A DNA stretch of 64,000 nucleotides from contig JAXGNN010000001.1 in the NCBI GenBank assembly GCA_040767925.1, forward strand, positions 1,116,001 to 1,180,000. The letters run 5' to 3'. Below the pieces are notes generated by a model. It did no database searches. It was not told the origin of the DNA and was given only the letters and a program-made list of their open reading frames with translations. Source of the stretch: Phil1 sp040767925 (GTDB lineage: Bacteria > Bacillota > Clostridia > Christensenellales > CAG-138). Shown in pieces: positions 23,674 to 33,613 of this stretch; position 1 is the first letter of the stretch, and the number at the start of each line of letters is the position of its first letter. The translations under genes and the position numbers were made by a program.

Positions 23674-25953
23674 ATGGCAATGAGGCGTTATGCGATAAAA
23701 ATCAGCGGCATCGTGCAGGGCGTGGGCTTCCGGCCCTTCCTGTTCAGAGAGGCCGCCAGGCTTTCCCTTCGCGGCTTCGCGCGCAACACGAGCTACGGCG
23801 TCTACGCCGAAGTCGAGGGCGAGGAGGCCGCGTGCGAGCGGTTCATCGAAGCCCTTCGCGAAAGCCCGCCCCCGCTCGCGCGCGTCACGGCAGTCGCGGC
23901 CGTCCCCATGGAATGGAAGGGGGACGCGGCTTTCGCCATCGTCGAGAGCGAACCCGGCGCGCACGCCGCGCTCGTCTCGCCCGACGTGGGGATCTGCGAG
24001 GCGTGCTGGCGTGAAATATTCGACCCCAAAGACCGGCGCTACCGCTATCCCTTCACCAACTGCACGGACTGCGGGCCGCGCTTCACCATCATAAACGACA
24101 TCCCCTACGACCGCCAAAGCACCTCCATGGCGCGTTTTACCCAGTGCCCGGAGTGTCAGGGCGAATACGACGATCCCCTGTGCCGTCGCTTCCACGCGCA
24201 GCCCAACGCCTGTTCCGCCTGCGGGCCGAGGCTCTCCTTCCTCATAAACGGAAAGGAGGCCGAAGGCGATCCGTTCGCGCTGTTCGAGGAATTCGTCCGC
24301 TCCGGCAAAACCGTGGCGGTCAAGGGCCTCGGCGGCTTCCACCTCGCCTGCGACGCGAAAAACGAGGAAGCGGTCGCCCGCCTTCGCCACAACAAGGCGC
24401 GCTACGAGAAGCCCCTCGCCGTCATGCTGCGCGATGTGGAAACCGTCCGCCTGCACTGCGAGCTGTCCTTCGAGGAGGAAGCGCTCCTGACGAGCCGCAG
24501 AAAGCCCATCGTGCTCCTAAAAAAGCGGCCGGACTGCGCCATCGCCCCCTCCGTCGCGCCGGGGAACGCGCGGCTCGGCGCCATGCTCCCCTATACGCCG
24601 CTGCACTGCCTTTTGATGGAAAATCGCGAGGCGCTCGTGATGACGAGCGGCAACGTTTCCGATCGCCCCATGCTTTTTCGCGACGGGGACGCAGTCGCGG
24701 GCTTATCGTCCCTCGCGGACGCCATTTTGACGCACGACCGGGGGATCGTGCGGCGCGTGGACGACAGCGTGATGATTGTTTCCCAAGGCAGGCCGCGCTT
24801 CCTCCGCCGCGCGCGGGGGTATGCGCCGGAGCCCGTGTCTATCAAAGGGTGCGGCCGCGCCATATTCGCCGCGGGCGCGCAGCAGAAGAACATTTTCTGC
24901 CTCGTCAAAGGGAACGACGCGTTTTTGAGCGGCCACATCGGAGACCTCGACGACCCGGAGACGGAGCGCAGCTACCGCGAGGAGGCCGCGTCCTACATGC
25001 GGCTGTTCGACGCTTCTCCCGAAATCGCGGCGTGCGACCTTCATCCGGATTACCTCGCGACGCGCTACGCCAAAAGCCTCGGCTTGCCCGTCGTTCCCGT
25101 GCAGCACCACAGGGCGCACTTCGCCTCCGTCCTCGCGGAGCACGGCGTTTCCGAAAGCGCCGTCGGATTCGTCTTCGACGGCGCGGGTCTCGGCGACGAC
25201 GGGACGATCTGGGGCGGCGAGGCGTTTTATGGGAACATTCAAAAAAGCCGCCGCGCGGGGCACCTTCTGCCCTTCCCCCTCTTGGGCGGGGACGCCGCCG
25301 CGCGGGAGCCGTGGCGCCCTGCGCTCGCCCTCGCCGAGATCGCCCTCGGGCGGGAGGAGGCGCTCTCGCTCCATTCCCACAAAAGCGGCGCGGAAATCCT
25401 GCTGCGCGCGCGGGACGCGGGCATAAACGCGCCGGTTTCGACGAGCATGGGCCGGCTCTTCGACGCGGTAAGCTCCCTTGCGGGCGTGCGCGACGTTTCC
25501 TCCTACGAGGGGCAGGCCGCGGTGGAACTCGAGCAGACGGCGGACATGGGCTTTCCGGGAAGCTACCGGTTCGACATTTTTGAGGAAAGCGAAACGCTCG
25601 TCTTCGACTGGCGAAATCTCGTCCGCGCGGCCGTCTTTGACGCGAAAGCGGGCCTCGGCGCGGGCGCGATCTCCGCGAAGTTTCACAGGGCGTGCGCCGC
25701 GCTCGTCCGCGATGCGGCGCTGCTCCTTCGCGAAAGGACGGGGTGTTTCACAGTCGCCCTCTCGGGCGGATGCTTCATGAACGAAATCCTGTATCAGGAG
25801 AGCGGGAAACTGCTCGAGGCGGAGGGCTTTCGCGTCTATTCCAACGAGGCGGTGCCCGTCAACGACGGGGGCGTCGCCTACGGGCAGGCGGCGGTCGCCG
25901 CCGCAAACGATGGAGGGAATTATGTGCCTTGCGATACCGGGAAGGATCGTTGA
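23674..25953 (+). CDS. hypF: Carbamoyltransferase HypF
   Basis: A 759-residue enzyme using carbamoyl phosphate and ATP to carbamoylate the C-terminal cysteine of HypE, the first step of cyanide ligand synthesis for [NiFe] hydrogenases. Domains in order: acylphosphatase (GIVQGVGFRPFLFREA, residues 10-90), two CxxC-x18-CxxC zinc fingers (residues ~110-185), YrdC-like ATP domain, and Kae1-like domain with the HHRAHFASV metal site. ATG 23674 has GTGAGG just upstream. The gene overlaps hypC by 32 nt, starting a compact hypFCDE operon. Confidence 0.95.
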   Translation: MAMRRYAIKISGIVQGVGFRPFLFREAARLSLRGFARNTSYGVYAEVEGEEAACERFIEALRESPPPLARVTAVAAVPMEWKGDAAFAIVESEPGAHAALVSPDVGICEACWREIFDPKDRRYRYPFTNCTDCGPRFTIINDIPYDRQSTSMARFTQCPECQGEYDDPLCRRFHAQPNACSACGPRLSFLINGKEAEGDPFALFEEFVRSGKTVAVKGLGGFHLACDAKNEEAVARLRHNKARYEKPLAVMLRDVETVRLHCELSFEEEALLTSRRKPIVLLKKRPDCAIAPSVAPGNARLGAMLPYTPLHCLLMENREALVMTSGNVSDRPMLFRDGDAVAGLSSLADAILTHDRGIVRRVDDSVMIVSQGRPRFLRRARGYAPEPVSIKGCGRAIFAAGAQQKNIFCLVKGNDAFLSGHIGDLDDPETERSYREEAASYMRLFDASPEIAACDLHPDYLATRYAKSLGLPVVPVQHHRAHFASVLAEHGVSESAVGFVFDGAGLGDDGTIWGGEAFYGNIQKSRRAGHLLPFPLLGGDAAAREPWRPALALAEIALGREEALSLHSHKSGAEILLRARDAGINAPVSTSMGRLFDAVSSLAGVRDVSSYEGQAAVELEQTADMGFPGSYRFDIFEESETLVFDWRNLVRAAVFDAKAGLGAGAISAKFHRACAALVRDAALLLRERTGCFTVALSGGCFMNEILYQESGKLLEAEGFRVYSNEAVPVNDGGVAYGQAAVAAANDGGNYVPCDTGKDR

Positions 25954-26137
25954 AATCAAGGAGGGCGAGGCCGTAATCGACTACGGCGGCGTGACGCGCA
26001 AAGCTTCCCTCCGGCTCTGCCCGGAGGCGGAGGCGGGCGCCTCGGCGCTCGTGCACGCGGGCTTCGTCATCCAACTGCTCGACGAAGATTCAGCAAAGGA
26101 GCTCGCGGATGTTCTTCTGGAAACGGAGGGCCCGTGA
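25922..26137 (+). CDS. hypC: Hydrogenase assembly chaperone HypC
   Basis: A 71-residue HypC/HupF protein starting MCLAIPGRIVEI; Cys2 is the invariant residue that holds iron and contacts the large-subunit precursor. Its GGAGGGAATT ribosome binding site lies inside the end of hypF, so the two are translationally coupled. It works with HypD as the scaffold on which the Fe(CN)2CO unit is built. Confidence 0.95.
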   Translation: MCLAIPGRIVEIKEGEAVIDYGGVTRKASLRLCPEAEAGASALVHAGFVIQLLDEDSAKELADVLLETEGP

Positions 26138-27201
26138 TGGACTTCCGTTCGCTGCAAAGCGAAATCGAAAACGCCGCTCTCGGGCTGCCGCCCGTGACGC
26201 TGATGGAGGTGTGCGGCACGCACACGCACGCCGTACGGCGCCTCGGCATCCGCCAACTGCTGCCGGGGAACGTGCGGCTCATCTCCGGCCCCGGCTGCCC
26301 CGTGTGCGTGACGGATGAAAGCGACCTCGCCCGCGCGCTTTATCTCGCGAAGCGGAAGGACGTCGTGTTCTGCTGCTTCGGCGACATGCTGCGCGTGCCC
26401 GTGGGAGGCGAAAGCCTCCTTGCGCTTTCCACGGCGGGCGCGGACGTGCGCGCCTGCGTCTCCCCGATGGACGCGCTCCGGCATGCGCGGGAAACGTCCG
26501 AAAAAAGCGTCGTTTGGTTCGGCGTGGGGTTTGAGACGACTTCCCCGCATTCCGCGGCGCTCGTCGAGGCAGCCGCAGCCCAGGGGATCAAGAACCTCTC
26601 CATGCTTTCGGCGCACAAGACCATGCCGCCGGCGCTGCGCGCGCTTCTGAGGGAGAATAACCGGGTGGACGGGCTCGTCTGCCCCGGCCACGTCGCCGCG
26701 GTCGCGGGCGCGGAAGCCTTCCGCTTCGTGCCGGAGGAGTTGCACCTCCCCGCCGCGGTGGCGGGGTTCGGCGCGGAAGAGATCCTCCTCGCCATCCTCG
26801 CGCTCGTCCGCATGGTGAGGGGAGGCAGGCCCGCGCTCGTCAACGCATACCCGCGCGCAGTGACGGCGCAGGGCAACGCGACGGCACAGGCGCTCGTCGA
26901 AAAGGCGTTCGAGCCCTGCGACGCGCTCTGGCGCGGCCTTGGCAGGATCGAAAACAGCGGCCTTCGGCTGCGCGCGGAATACGGGGAGTTCGACGCGGCC
27001 AAGCGCTTTTCCATACCCGACCTCCCCGTATCCGGGGCGCGGGCTTGTCGCTGCGCCGAGATCCTCCGCGGGCTCGTCGAGCCGTTCGACTGTCCGCTCT
27101 TCGGCGCCGTCTGCACGCCGGGGGAGCCCGTCGGCGCGTGCATGGTGTCGGCGGAAGGCGCATGCGCCGCATATTATAACTTCGGAGGCGAGAAGCCATG
27201 A
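26137..27201 (+). CDS. hypD: Hydrogenase formation protein HypD
   Basis: A 354-residue HypD. Signature motifs MEVCGTHTH near residue 24, SGPGCPVC and the FGVGFETTSPH segment are present, and several C-terminal cysteines fit the [4Fe-4S] site. The ATG overlaps the hypC stop by one base with GGAGG seven nt before; a GTG one codon earlier is possible. HypD accepts cyanide from HypE and, with HypC, assembles the iron centre. Confidence 0.95.
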   Translation: MDFRSLQSEIENAALGLPPVTLMEVCGTHTHAVRRLGIRQLLPGNVRLISGPGCPVCVTDESDLARALYLAKRKDVVFCCFGDMLRVPVGGESLLALSTAGADVRACVSPMDALRHARETSEKSVVWFGVGFETTSPHSAALVEAAAAQGIKNLSMLSAHKTMPPALRALLRENNRVDGLVCPGHVAAVAGAEAFRFVPEELHLPAAVAGFGAEEILLAILALVRMVRGGRPALVNAYPRAVTAQGNATAQALVEKAFEPCDALWRGLGRIENSGLRLRAEYGEFDAAKRFSIPDLPVSGARACRCAEILRGLVEPFDCPLFGAVCTPGEPVGACMVSAEGACAAYYNFGGEKP

Positions 27202-28196
27202 CGGAAACGGTCACTATGGCGCACGGCGCGGGCGGCGCCGCCTATCGCGAGCTCGTGGAGGAGGTGTTCCTCCCCGCGTTCAGCAATGAATTCCTCGCGC
27301 CCCTGAGCGACTCCGCCCTCCTGCCCGGCGCGGGGCGGCTCGCCTTCACGACGGACGGATACGTCGTGCGGCCGCTTTTCTTCCCCGGCGGGGACATCGG
27401 CAGGCTCGCCGTATCGGGCACGGTCAACGACCTCGCGGTATCCGGCGCGCTGCCGCGCTACATTTCCTCCGCCATGGTCGTCGAGGCGGGCTTTCCCGTG
27501 GAAGCGCTCCGCCGCGTCGTCCGCTCCATGGCGGACGCGGCGCGCGAGGCGGGCGTTTCCATCGTCACGGGGGACACGAAGGTCGTCCCCTCCGGCGCGT
27601 GCGACGGCCTACACATCACGACCTCGGGCGTGGGAATTTTCCCCGAAGGCGCGTGCGTGCCGCCGCAGCGCGTTGAAATCGGGGACGTCATCCTCATAAG
27701 CTCGCCCGTCGCCTCCCACGGCATGGCCGTCATGGCGGCGCGCGGCGACATGGGCTTCGACCCGCCGATCGAAAGCGACGCGCGGCCGATGAACGACGCG
27801 GTAAAAAGAGTGCTCGACGCGGGCGTCCGCGTGCGCGCCATGCGCGACCCGACGCGCGGCGGCGTCGCGGCGACGCTGTGCGAGTGGGCAGGCCGAAGCG
27901 CGGACATACTTATAGACGAGGCCGCCCTTCCCATCCGGCCGGACGCCGCCGCCGCGTGCGCGATCCTGGGCATCGACCCGCTGTACGTCGCGAACGAGGG
28001 GGTTATCCTCTTCTCCGTCGTCCGGGCGGACGCGGAAAAGGCGCTCGCGGCGCTCAGGGCGCTGCCGCACTGCGAAAGCGCGGCCGTTATCGGCGAGGTC
28101 GCCGCGGGTGCGGGCGCGGTCGCGGCGAGGACCCGCATCGGGACGCTTCGCCGGGTTTTGCCGCCCTATGGGGAGCTGCTCCCGAGGATCTGCTAG
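27198..28196 (+). CDS. hypE: Hydrogenase expression/formation protein HypE
   Basis: A 332-residue PurM-like ATPase. It begins with TVTMAHGAGG and ends in the invariant PRIC, whose terminal cysteine is carbamoylated by HypF and dehydrated to thiocyanate. ATGA overlap with hypD. It is the last gene of the hypFCDE unit; a separate promoter for the hydrogenase genes follows at 28223-28251. Confidence 0.95.
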   Translation: MTETVTMAHGAGGAAYRELVEEVFLPAFSNEFLAPLSDSALLPGAGRLAFTTDGYVVRPLFFPGGDIGRLAVSGTVNDLAVSGALPRYISSAMVVEAGFPVEALRRVVRSMADAAREAGVSIVTGDTKVVPSGACDGLHITTSGVGIFPEGACVPPQRVEIGDVILISSPVASHGMAVMAARGDMGFDPPIESDARPMNDAVKRVLDAGVRVRAMRDPTRGGVAATLCEWAGRSADILIDEAALPIRPDAAAACAILGIDPLYVANEGVILFSVVRADAEKALAALRALPHCESAAVIGEVAAGAGAVAARTRIGTLRRVLPPYGELLPRIC

Positions 28197-28222
28197 AAAA
28201 GGATGCCTTTCGACAGACGCTC

Positions 28223-28251
28223 TTGACGGAACGCGAAAGACTACCTATAAT
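28223..28251 (+). promoter_or_regulatory. Promoter of the membrane hydrogenase operon
   Basis: TTGACG (28223-28228) and a perfect TATAAT (28246-28251) with a 17-nt spacer, located between hypE and the first antiporter-like subunit. It gives the structural operon its own start in addition to read-through from hypFCDE. Confidence 0.8.
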
Positions 28252-28330
28252 ATACATTCTGAGCAGACCGCCCAAACTTTCAGGCAGCCAGCATGAAAGA
28301 TGGGCGTTCTTATTTCCCTCTCAGGAGCGG

Positions 28331-29752
28331 ATGGATATGAATGGATTGATTCCCCTGCTGTGCGTCCTCGTCCCGCTGGTCGGCGCGTGCCTGCTGCCCC
28401 TTGCCGGGCGCAGGAGCGCGAAGCTGAGAAATGGCCTCGCCCTCGCCCTCGTCGCTTCCGCGTTCGCGCTCTCGCTCGCGGCGCTCCCCGCCGTGTTCGC
28501 GGGAAGCCCCCTTTCGCTACGCGCCGCGCTGCCGCTCGGGCTGAGCTTCGGCCTGCGGGCGGACGCGCTTGCGGTCTTCATGGCGCTCGCCTCGTCCTTC
28601 GTCGCGATATTCATCGTGATCTACTCCTACGGCTACGTCAGGGAGTACGGGAACCAGAACGAGTATTACATGATGGTCGTGCTCTTCATCGGGGCGATGA
28701 TGGGCCTCGTGTATTCGACGAACCTCGTCTTCCTCTACATGTTCTGGGAGATCAGCGCCGTGTGCTGCTGGCGGCTCATCGGCTTCTACCGCGAGGAGAT
28801 CACGATCGTGCGCGCGAACAAAGCCTTCCTCGTGACGGTGATGGGCGCGTTCCTCATGCTCGCGGGTTTCCTCGGCATTTACGCACAAACGGGCACGTTC
28901 GAACTCGACGCGATGAAGGGCGTCCCCATCCCGGCGTGGACGGTCGTGCTCATCCTATTCGGCATTCTCTCGAAGTCCGCGACCTTCCCGCTGCACAGCT
29001 GGCTGCCGGACGCGGGCGTCGCCCCCTCCCCCGTGACCTCGCTTTTGCACGCGGCGGTGCTCGTGAAGATCGGCGTGTTCGTCTACGTCCGTCTCCTCGT
29101 CAAAACCTTCGACATCGACCGGGCGTTTACGCTCGCGGTGCCCGTCGCCGCCGCGGTGAGCGCGCTCGTCTCGGCGGGCATGGCGCTTCGGGCAAACGAC
29201 ATCAAGCGGGTCGTCGCCTACTCGACCATCAGCCAGCTCGCCTTCATTTTGCTTGGCATCTCCTGCGGCACCGAGACGGGGCTCGTGGGCGGCCTTCTCT
29301 ACATTTTCACCCACAGCATCGCCAAAGGCGGGCTTTTCCTGTGCGCGGGCATCGTGGAGCACAGCCTGCACACCAAGGACATCACGCGGATGGGCGGCCT
29401 CGCCAAACGCTTCCCCGTGACCGCCGCCGCCTTCGCGCTGTGCGCCTTCTCGGTGATGGGCATACCGCCTTTCTCGGGCTTTTTCGCGAAATATCTCGTC
29501 ATCGCGGGCGCCATCGACGCGGGGCACCCGCTGCTCGCGGCCACCTTCCTCCTCGGCGCGGTGATGACTGTCCTCTACCTCGCGCGCGTATTCGCCAAAG
29601 TGTTCCTCGGGCCGGAAACCTTCCCCGATAAAAAGGAGGGTACGCCCGTCATGCTCGCGAGCGTTCTGGCGCTCGCCGCCGCGGCGCTCGCGCTCGGCTT
29701 CGCGATCGACCTTCCCGGCTCCCTCGCGAAACTGGTTTGGGAGGCGATGTGA
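28331..29752 (+). CDS. Hydrogenase membrane subunit, NuoM/N-type antiporter-like
   Basis: A 473-residue, roughly 14-helix protein of the proton-translocating NADH dehydrogenase/Mrp antiporter family. The conserved glutamate segment FLYMFWEISAVCCW and the lysine-bearing helix GILSKSATFPLHSWLPDA are present. AGGAG lies upstream of ATG 28331; 28337 is an alternative start. First of three antiporter-like subunits in a complex-I-like [NiFe] hydrogenase, it should form one ion channel of the membrane arm. Confidence 0.88.
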   Translation: MDMNGLIPLLCVLVPLVGACLLPLAGRRSAKLRNGLALALVASAFALSLAALPAVFAGSPLSLRAALPLGLSFGLRADALAVFMALASSFVAIFIVIYSYGYVREYGNQNEYYMMVVLFIGAMMGLVYSTNLVFLYMFWEISAVCCWRLIGFYREEITIVRANKAFLVTVMGAFLMLAGFLGIYAQTGTFELDAMKGVPIPAWTVVLILFGILSKSATFPLHSWLPDAGVAPSPVTSLLHAAVLVKIGVFVYVRLLVKTFDIDRAFTLAVPVAAAVSALVSAGMALRANDIKRVVAYSTISQLAFILLGISCGTETGLVGGLLYIFTHSIAKGGLFLCAGIVEHSLHTKDITRMGGLAKRFPVTAAAFALCAFSVMGIPPFSGFFAKYLVIAGAIDAGHPLLAATFLLGAVMTVLYLARVFAKVFLGPETFPDKKEGTPVMLASVLALAAAALALGFAIDLPGSLAKLVWEAM

Positions 29753-29753
29753 T

Positions 29754-31628
29754 ATGTTTCAATCCTTCTGTGAATTCCTCAATCATCCCGTAAGGCTCCT
29801 TCTGCTCCTTTGCGCGCTGCCGGCGGTTATGGGCGCGCTCGCCTTTTTCCTCCGCGGCAAACGCGCGGGCGCACTGCGCATGGCGCTCGCGCTCGCAACG
29901 GGCGCCGCCAACCTCTTTTTCGCGCTCAGCCTCTACCTCGGCGGCGGCGCCGCCGGGACCCTTCCCTTCGCGGGACAGGGTTTCGAGATGCGCCTGATCG
30001 TCTCCGGCCTTTCGGCGCTGATGCTGCTCTTCGCGGCGTTCATGTTCCTGCTCACGGCCGTTTACGCGGCCTCGTGGTATGATAAGCGGGAAAAGGGCGG
30101 CGCGTATCTCCTGTTCCTGTTCATCAGCCTCGGCATGGTGAACGGGGCCTTGATGTGCGACAACCTCGGCGCGCTGCTCTTCTTCTGGGAAGGGCTTCTA
30201 TGCACGCTTTTCACGCTGCTGCTTCTAAACGGCAGGGAAAACCCGAAAACAGCGGTGAAGGCGCTCGCGCTCTCCGGCACGGCGGACCTTCTGTTGATGC
30301 TCGGCATCGTGACGACCGCGCGCGTCGCGGGCACGCTGAACATGAGCGAGATGAGCCCTCTCCCGGCGGCGGGCCTCGGCGCGCTCGGCTGCGCCTGCAT
30401 GCTTTTGGGCGCGATGGGCAAGGCGGGCGCAATGCCCTTCCACAGCTGGATTCCCGGCGCGGCGCAGGACGCCCCGACGCCCTTCCTCGCGGCGTTCCCC
30501 GGCTCGCTCGAAAAGATCGCGGGGATCTACCTCCTCGTGCGCGTCACGCGGGACGTTTACGCCGTGGAGCACGGCTCCGGCATGAGCGTTTTTATGATGG
30601 TCATGGGCGCCGTGACGCTCTTTTTCGGCGTCGCCATGGCGCTCATCCAGAAGGACATGAAGCGCCTGCTCTCCTACCACGCGATCAGCCAGGTGGGGTA
30701 TATGATACTCGGCATCGGCACGGGGCTTTCGGTAGGCGTCGTCGGGGGCGTGTTCCACATGATGAACAACGTGCTTTATAAATCCGGCCTGTTCATCGCG
30801 GCGGGCGCCGTGGAGGACCGCGCGGGCTCGACCGACCTGCATAAGATCGGCGGCCTCGGCAAATTCATGCCCGTCACCGCGGCCTGCTTCATCGTTTTTG
30901 CGCTCTCCATCGCGGGTGTGCCCGGCTTCAACGGCTTCTTCTCCAAGGAGCTCATCTTCGACGCGGCGCTCGAGAGCGGCGCGGCCTACTACATCGCGGC
31001 GCTCGCCGGCGCGTTCATGACGGCGGCGTCCTTCCTCAAGCTCGGCGGCGCGGCCTTCTTCGGCCCCTTCCGCCTGCCCCAGGGCCACAAGAGCGTCCGG
31101 GAAGCGCCGGCGGGCATGCTCGTACCCGCGATCGTCCTCGCCGCGCTTTGCATCCTCTTCGGCGCGTACAACGCCTTCCCGCTCGAAACGCTCATCTCCC
31201 CCGCGCTCCGCGATTTCACGGAGCACGCGGGCTGGCCGGAATCGGGCGTTCTCGTTGCGATCTCCTGCGGCGTGCTGCTCCTCGCCCTCCTCGACCACAT
31301 CTACGGCCGCCGCCGCGACAAGGGCGCGCTCGCCGCCGCGGATCATATCCACTACGCGCCGGGCATCAAACAGCTCTATGCCTTGGCGGAGAAGGGCCGC
31401 TTCGACCCGTACAACTGGCTCGCCGGCGCGGCGAACGGTTTCTCCGCCGCGTGCGAATGGGTGGAGAAGGGGGTATCCTACGCGTACGACAAGGCGATCC
31501 CCGGGCTCGTGACGGGCGCCGCAAGCGCCCTGAGGCGGTTCTGGAACGGCAGCATCTCGAGATATCTCATCGTCGCGCTCGCGGGAGTCGCCTTCATACT
31601 GGCGATCTTCCTCGCCGTGATGCTCTAA
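29754..31628 (+). CDS. Hydrogenase membrane subunit, NuoL/HyfB-type antiporter-like
   Basis: A 624-residue NuoL-like protein with the antiporter core (ALLFFWEGLLCTLFTLL and KAGAMPFHSWIPGAAQDAPTP) plus a C-terminal extension. The extension includes an amphipathic region and a last hydrophobic helix, like the lateral arm of NuoL/HyfB. It begins two bases after the previous gene. Placed at the distal end of the membrane arm in related complexes. Confidence 0.88.
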   Translation: MFQSFCEFLNHPVRLLLLLCALPAVMGALAFFLRGKRAGALRMALALATGAANLFFALSLYLGGGAAGTLPFAGQGFEMRLIVSGLSALMLLFAAFMFLLTAVYAASWYDKREKGGAYLLFLFISLGMVNGALMCDNLGALLFFWEGLLCTLFTLLLLNGRENPKTAVKALALSGTADLLLMLGIVTTARVAGTLNMSEMSPLPAAGLGALGCACMLLGAMGKAGAMPFHSWIPGAAQDAPTPFLAAFPGSLEKIAGIYLLVRVTRDVYAVEHGSGMSVFMMVMGAVTLFFGVAMALIQKDMKRLLSYHAISQVGYMILGIGTGLSVGVVGGVFHMMNNVLYKSGLFIAAGAVEDRAGSTDLHKIGGLGKFMPVTAACFIVFALSIAGVPGFNGFFSKELIFDAALESGAAYYIAALAGAFMTAASFLKLGGAAFFGPFRLPQGHKSVREAPAGMLVPAIVLAALCILFGAYNAFPLETLISPALRDFTEHAGWPESGVLVAISCGVLLLALLDHIYGRRRDKGALAAADHIHYAPGIKQLYALAEKGRFDPYNWLAGAANGFSAACEWVEKGVSYAYDKAIPGLVTGAASALRRFWNGSISRYLIVALAGVAFILAIFLAVML

Positions 31629-31641
31629 GGGGGTGAAAGGC

Positions 31642-33105
31642 ATGGCGTTCATCGATTATCTCCCTTCCCTGTTCATCGCGCTGCCCCTCGCGGCGCTGAT
31701 CGTCAACAACGCGGTGCCGCGCGCGCGGATGCGCGAGCGCACCATTCTGATGTCCGGCGTCGTGGCGGGCGTGCAGCTCCTTTTCGCGCTCGCGTGCTTC
31801 GCGCTGCTCGCCGCTTCCGGCAGGGAGGAGGCGCGCTTCGGCCTCCTTTGGGACATCTCGGCGCCCGCGGCCTCGTATCTGCGCGTGAACCTCGTTTCGC
31901 TCTTCCTTCTGATGTGCGCGGGCATGGTGACGCTCGTATCCGTGCTGACCGCACACAAGACCATAGACGATCACCGCTGCTCGTATACGAACCTCCTCAT
32001 GTCCCTGATGCTCGGCATGAACGGGATGCTCCTCGCCGGCGACCTCTTCACGCTCTACGTGTTCCTCGAGATCACGGGCATTGCGAGCTTCGTGCTCATC
32101 GCCATGTACAAGAGCACCAAGGGCCTCGAGGGCGCGTTCAAATACCTGACGATGTCCGCCTTCGCGACCATCATGATCCTCTCCGGCCTCGCGCTCCTGT
32201 TCATGAAGACGGGCTCCCTCGCCTACGCCGACCTCAACGCCAAGGTGCTCTCCGGCAGGGAGGATCCCCGCACCTGGCTCTGCTGGGGGGCGATCGTCAT
32301 CATCATCTCCGGCTTCGCGATCAAGGCGGGCGCCGCGCCCTTCCACAGCTGGCTGCCCGACGCGCACCAGAGCGCGGACACGGCGGTGTCGATCCTCCTC
32401 TCGGGCATCGTCATCAAGATCGCGGGCGCGTACGGCTTCATCGTATTGACAGAGCTTTTCGAAGGCGTGTACGCCGTCCGCCTGACGCTCGCCATCCTCG
32501 GGATCGTGACGATCGTCTTCGGCGCGCTGCTCGCGCTCGTGCAGACGCATTTCAAGCGCATCGCAGCGTATTCCTCGGTGAGCCAGATGGGCTACATACT
32601 GCTCGGCCTCTCGGCCGGCACCCCGCTCGGCCTCATGGGCGCGCTCATGCACATCTTCAGCCACGCGGCGTTCAAGGCGACGCTCTTCTCCAACGCGGCG
32701 GCGCTGCACGAGAAGCTCGGCACGCTCGACATCGAGGAGATGGGCGGCTTGCAGAAGCGGATGCCCGTGACGGGGTTTTCCTCGATCACCTCCTTCCTTT
32801 CCGCCGCGGGGATCCCCCCGTTCGCGGGCTTCTGGAGCAAGCTTGTGATCCTCATCGCCCTGTGGAAGGCGGGCGCCCCGGGCTTCGCGCCCGCGGCGCT
32901 GCTGGCGAGCATATTGACCGCGGCGTATTTTTTGCGGCTCCAGAAAAAGGTGTTCTTCGGGCCGGAGAACCGCCGCTTCGCGGACGTCGCGGAGATCGGC
33001 GGCAGCATCCGCACCGCGGAAATCGCGCTCTCGGCGGTTTCCCTCGGCGCGGGCCTGCTCTTCCCGCTGGTTTTACTCTACTTCGAGCGCATCGGGCTCA
33101 TCTGA
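31642..33105 (+). CDS. Hydrogenase membrane subunit, NuoN/MrpD-type antiporter-like
   Basis: A 487-residue antiporter-like subunit. Landmarks are LFTLYVFLEITGIASFVLI with the functional glutamate, and IKAGAAPFHSWLPDAHQSA. AAGGGGGTGA precedes ATG 31642. It completes the L/M/N trio normally found in complex I; simple Ech hydrogenases carry one such subunit. Confidence 0.88.
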   Translation: MAFIDYLPSLFIALPLAALIVNNAVPRARMRERTILMSGVVAGVQLLFALACFALLAASGREEARFGLLWDISAPAASYLRVNLVSLFLLMCAGMVTLVSVLTAHKTIDDHRCSYTNLLMSLMLGMNGMLLAGDLFTLYVFLEITGIASFVLIAMYKSTKGLEGAFKYLTMSAFATIMILSGLALLFMKTGSLAYADLNAKVLSGREDPRTWLCWGAIVIIISGFAIKAGAAPFHSWLPDAHQSADTAVSILLSGIVIKIAGAYGFIVLTELFEGVYAVRLTLAILGIVTIVFGALLALVQTHFKRIAAYSSVSQMGYILLGLSAGTPLGLMGALMHIFSHAAFKATLFSNAAALHEKLGTLDIEEMGGLQKRMPVTGFSSITSFLSAAGIPPFAGFWSKLVILIALWKAGAPGFAPAALLASILTAAYFLRLQKKVFFGPENRRFADVAEIGGSIRTAEIALSAVSLGAGLLFPLVLLYFERIGLI

Positions 33106-33118
33106 GGGGGTGATGGGA

Positions 33119-33613
33119 ATGGAAGCTGCCGTTTACGTATGCCTCGGCTTCATGCTGGTTTCCGGCGTCGCCGCCGTGATGGGCGACCGGCTCATCGGCT
33201 CCGCGATCGCCCTCGCCATCACGAGCGCGGCGAGCGGCGTATTGATGTACCTACTCGGCGCGCCCTGGGCCGCGATCTTTGAAATTTCGGTCTGCTCGGG
33301 GCTTGTGACCGTGATCTTCATTTCGGCGGTGAGCCTCTCGAGCGGGGACAGGACGCAACTGCCTCCCGAGGGGCAGGATAAAGAGCGCACCAGGCGCCTG
33401 CCCGCAATCCTCATCGTCGCGGGCGTGGCGCTGTTCCTCATCGCGGCGTTTTCAGGCTTCTCGGTGGGCGGAGAGGCTGCCGCGCAGAGCGGGGCCTCCT
33501 TCAGCGAAACGCTGTGGGAATCCCGTCAGGCGGACATCTGGGGGCAGATGATCGCGCTCATCACGGGCACTGCGGCCATCGTGGTATTTTTCAAGGAGAG
33601 TGAGAATCAATGA
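33119..33613 (+). CDS. Hydrogenase membrane subunit, NuoJ-like
   Basis: A 164-residue, five-helix protein. The segment APWAAIFEISVCSGLVTVIF matches the NuoJ/MbhD helix that carries the pi-bulge in complex I. I select ATG 33119, eight nt after GAGGGGG; an ATG at 33113 is too close to it. It sits directly before the NuoK-like gene as in nuo operons. Assignment to NuoJ rather than an Mrp/Mbh small subunit rests on length and order. Confidence 0.75.
   Translation: MEAAVYVCLGFMLVSGVAAVMGDRLIGSAIALAITSAASGVLMYLLGAPWAAIFEISVCSGLVTVIFISAVSLSSGDRTQLPPEGQDKERTRRLPAILIVAGVALFLIAAFSGFSVGGEAAAQSGASFSETLWESRQADIWGQMIALITGTAAIVVFFKESENQ

Noticed and set aside
24144..25583. Long Arg/Pro/Ala-rich frames such as those over hypF, the antiporter subunits and pckA
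   Set aside because: They overlap well-supported genes in another frame or strand, have low-complexity Arg/Ala/Gly composition and no domain. This is usual in GC-rich coding DNA.
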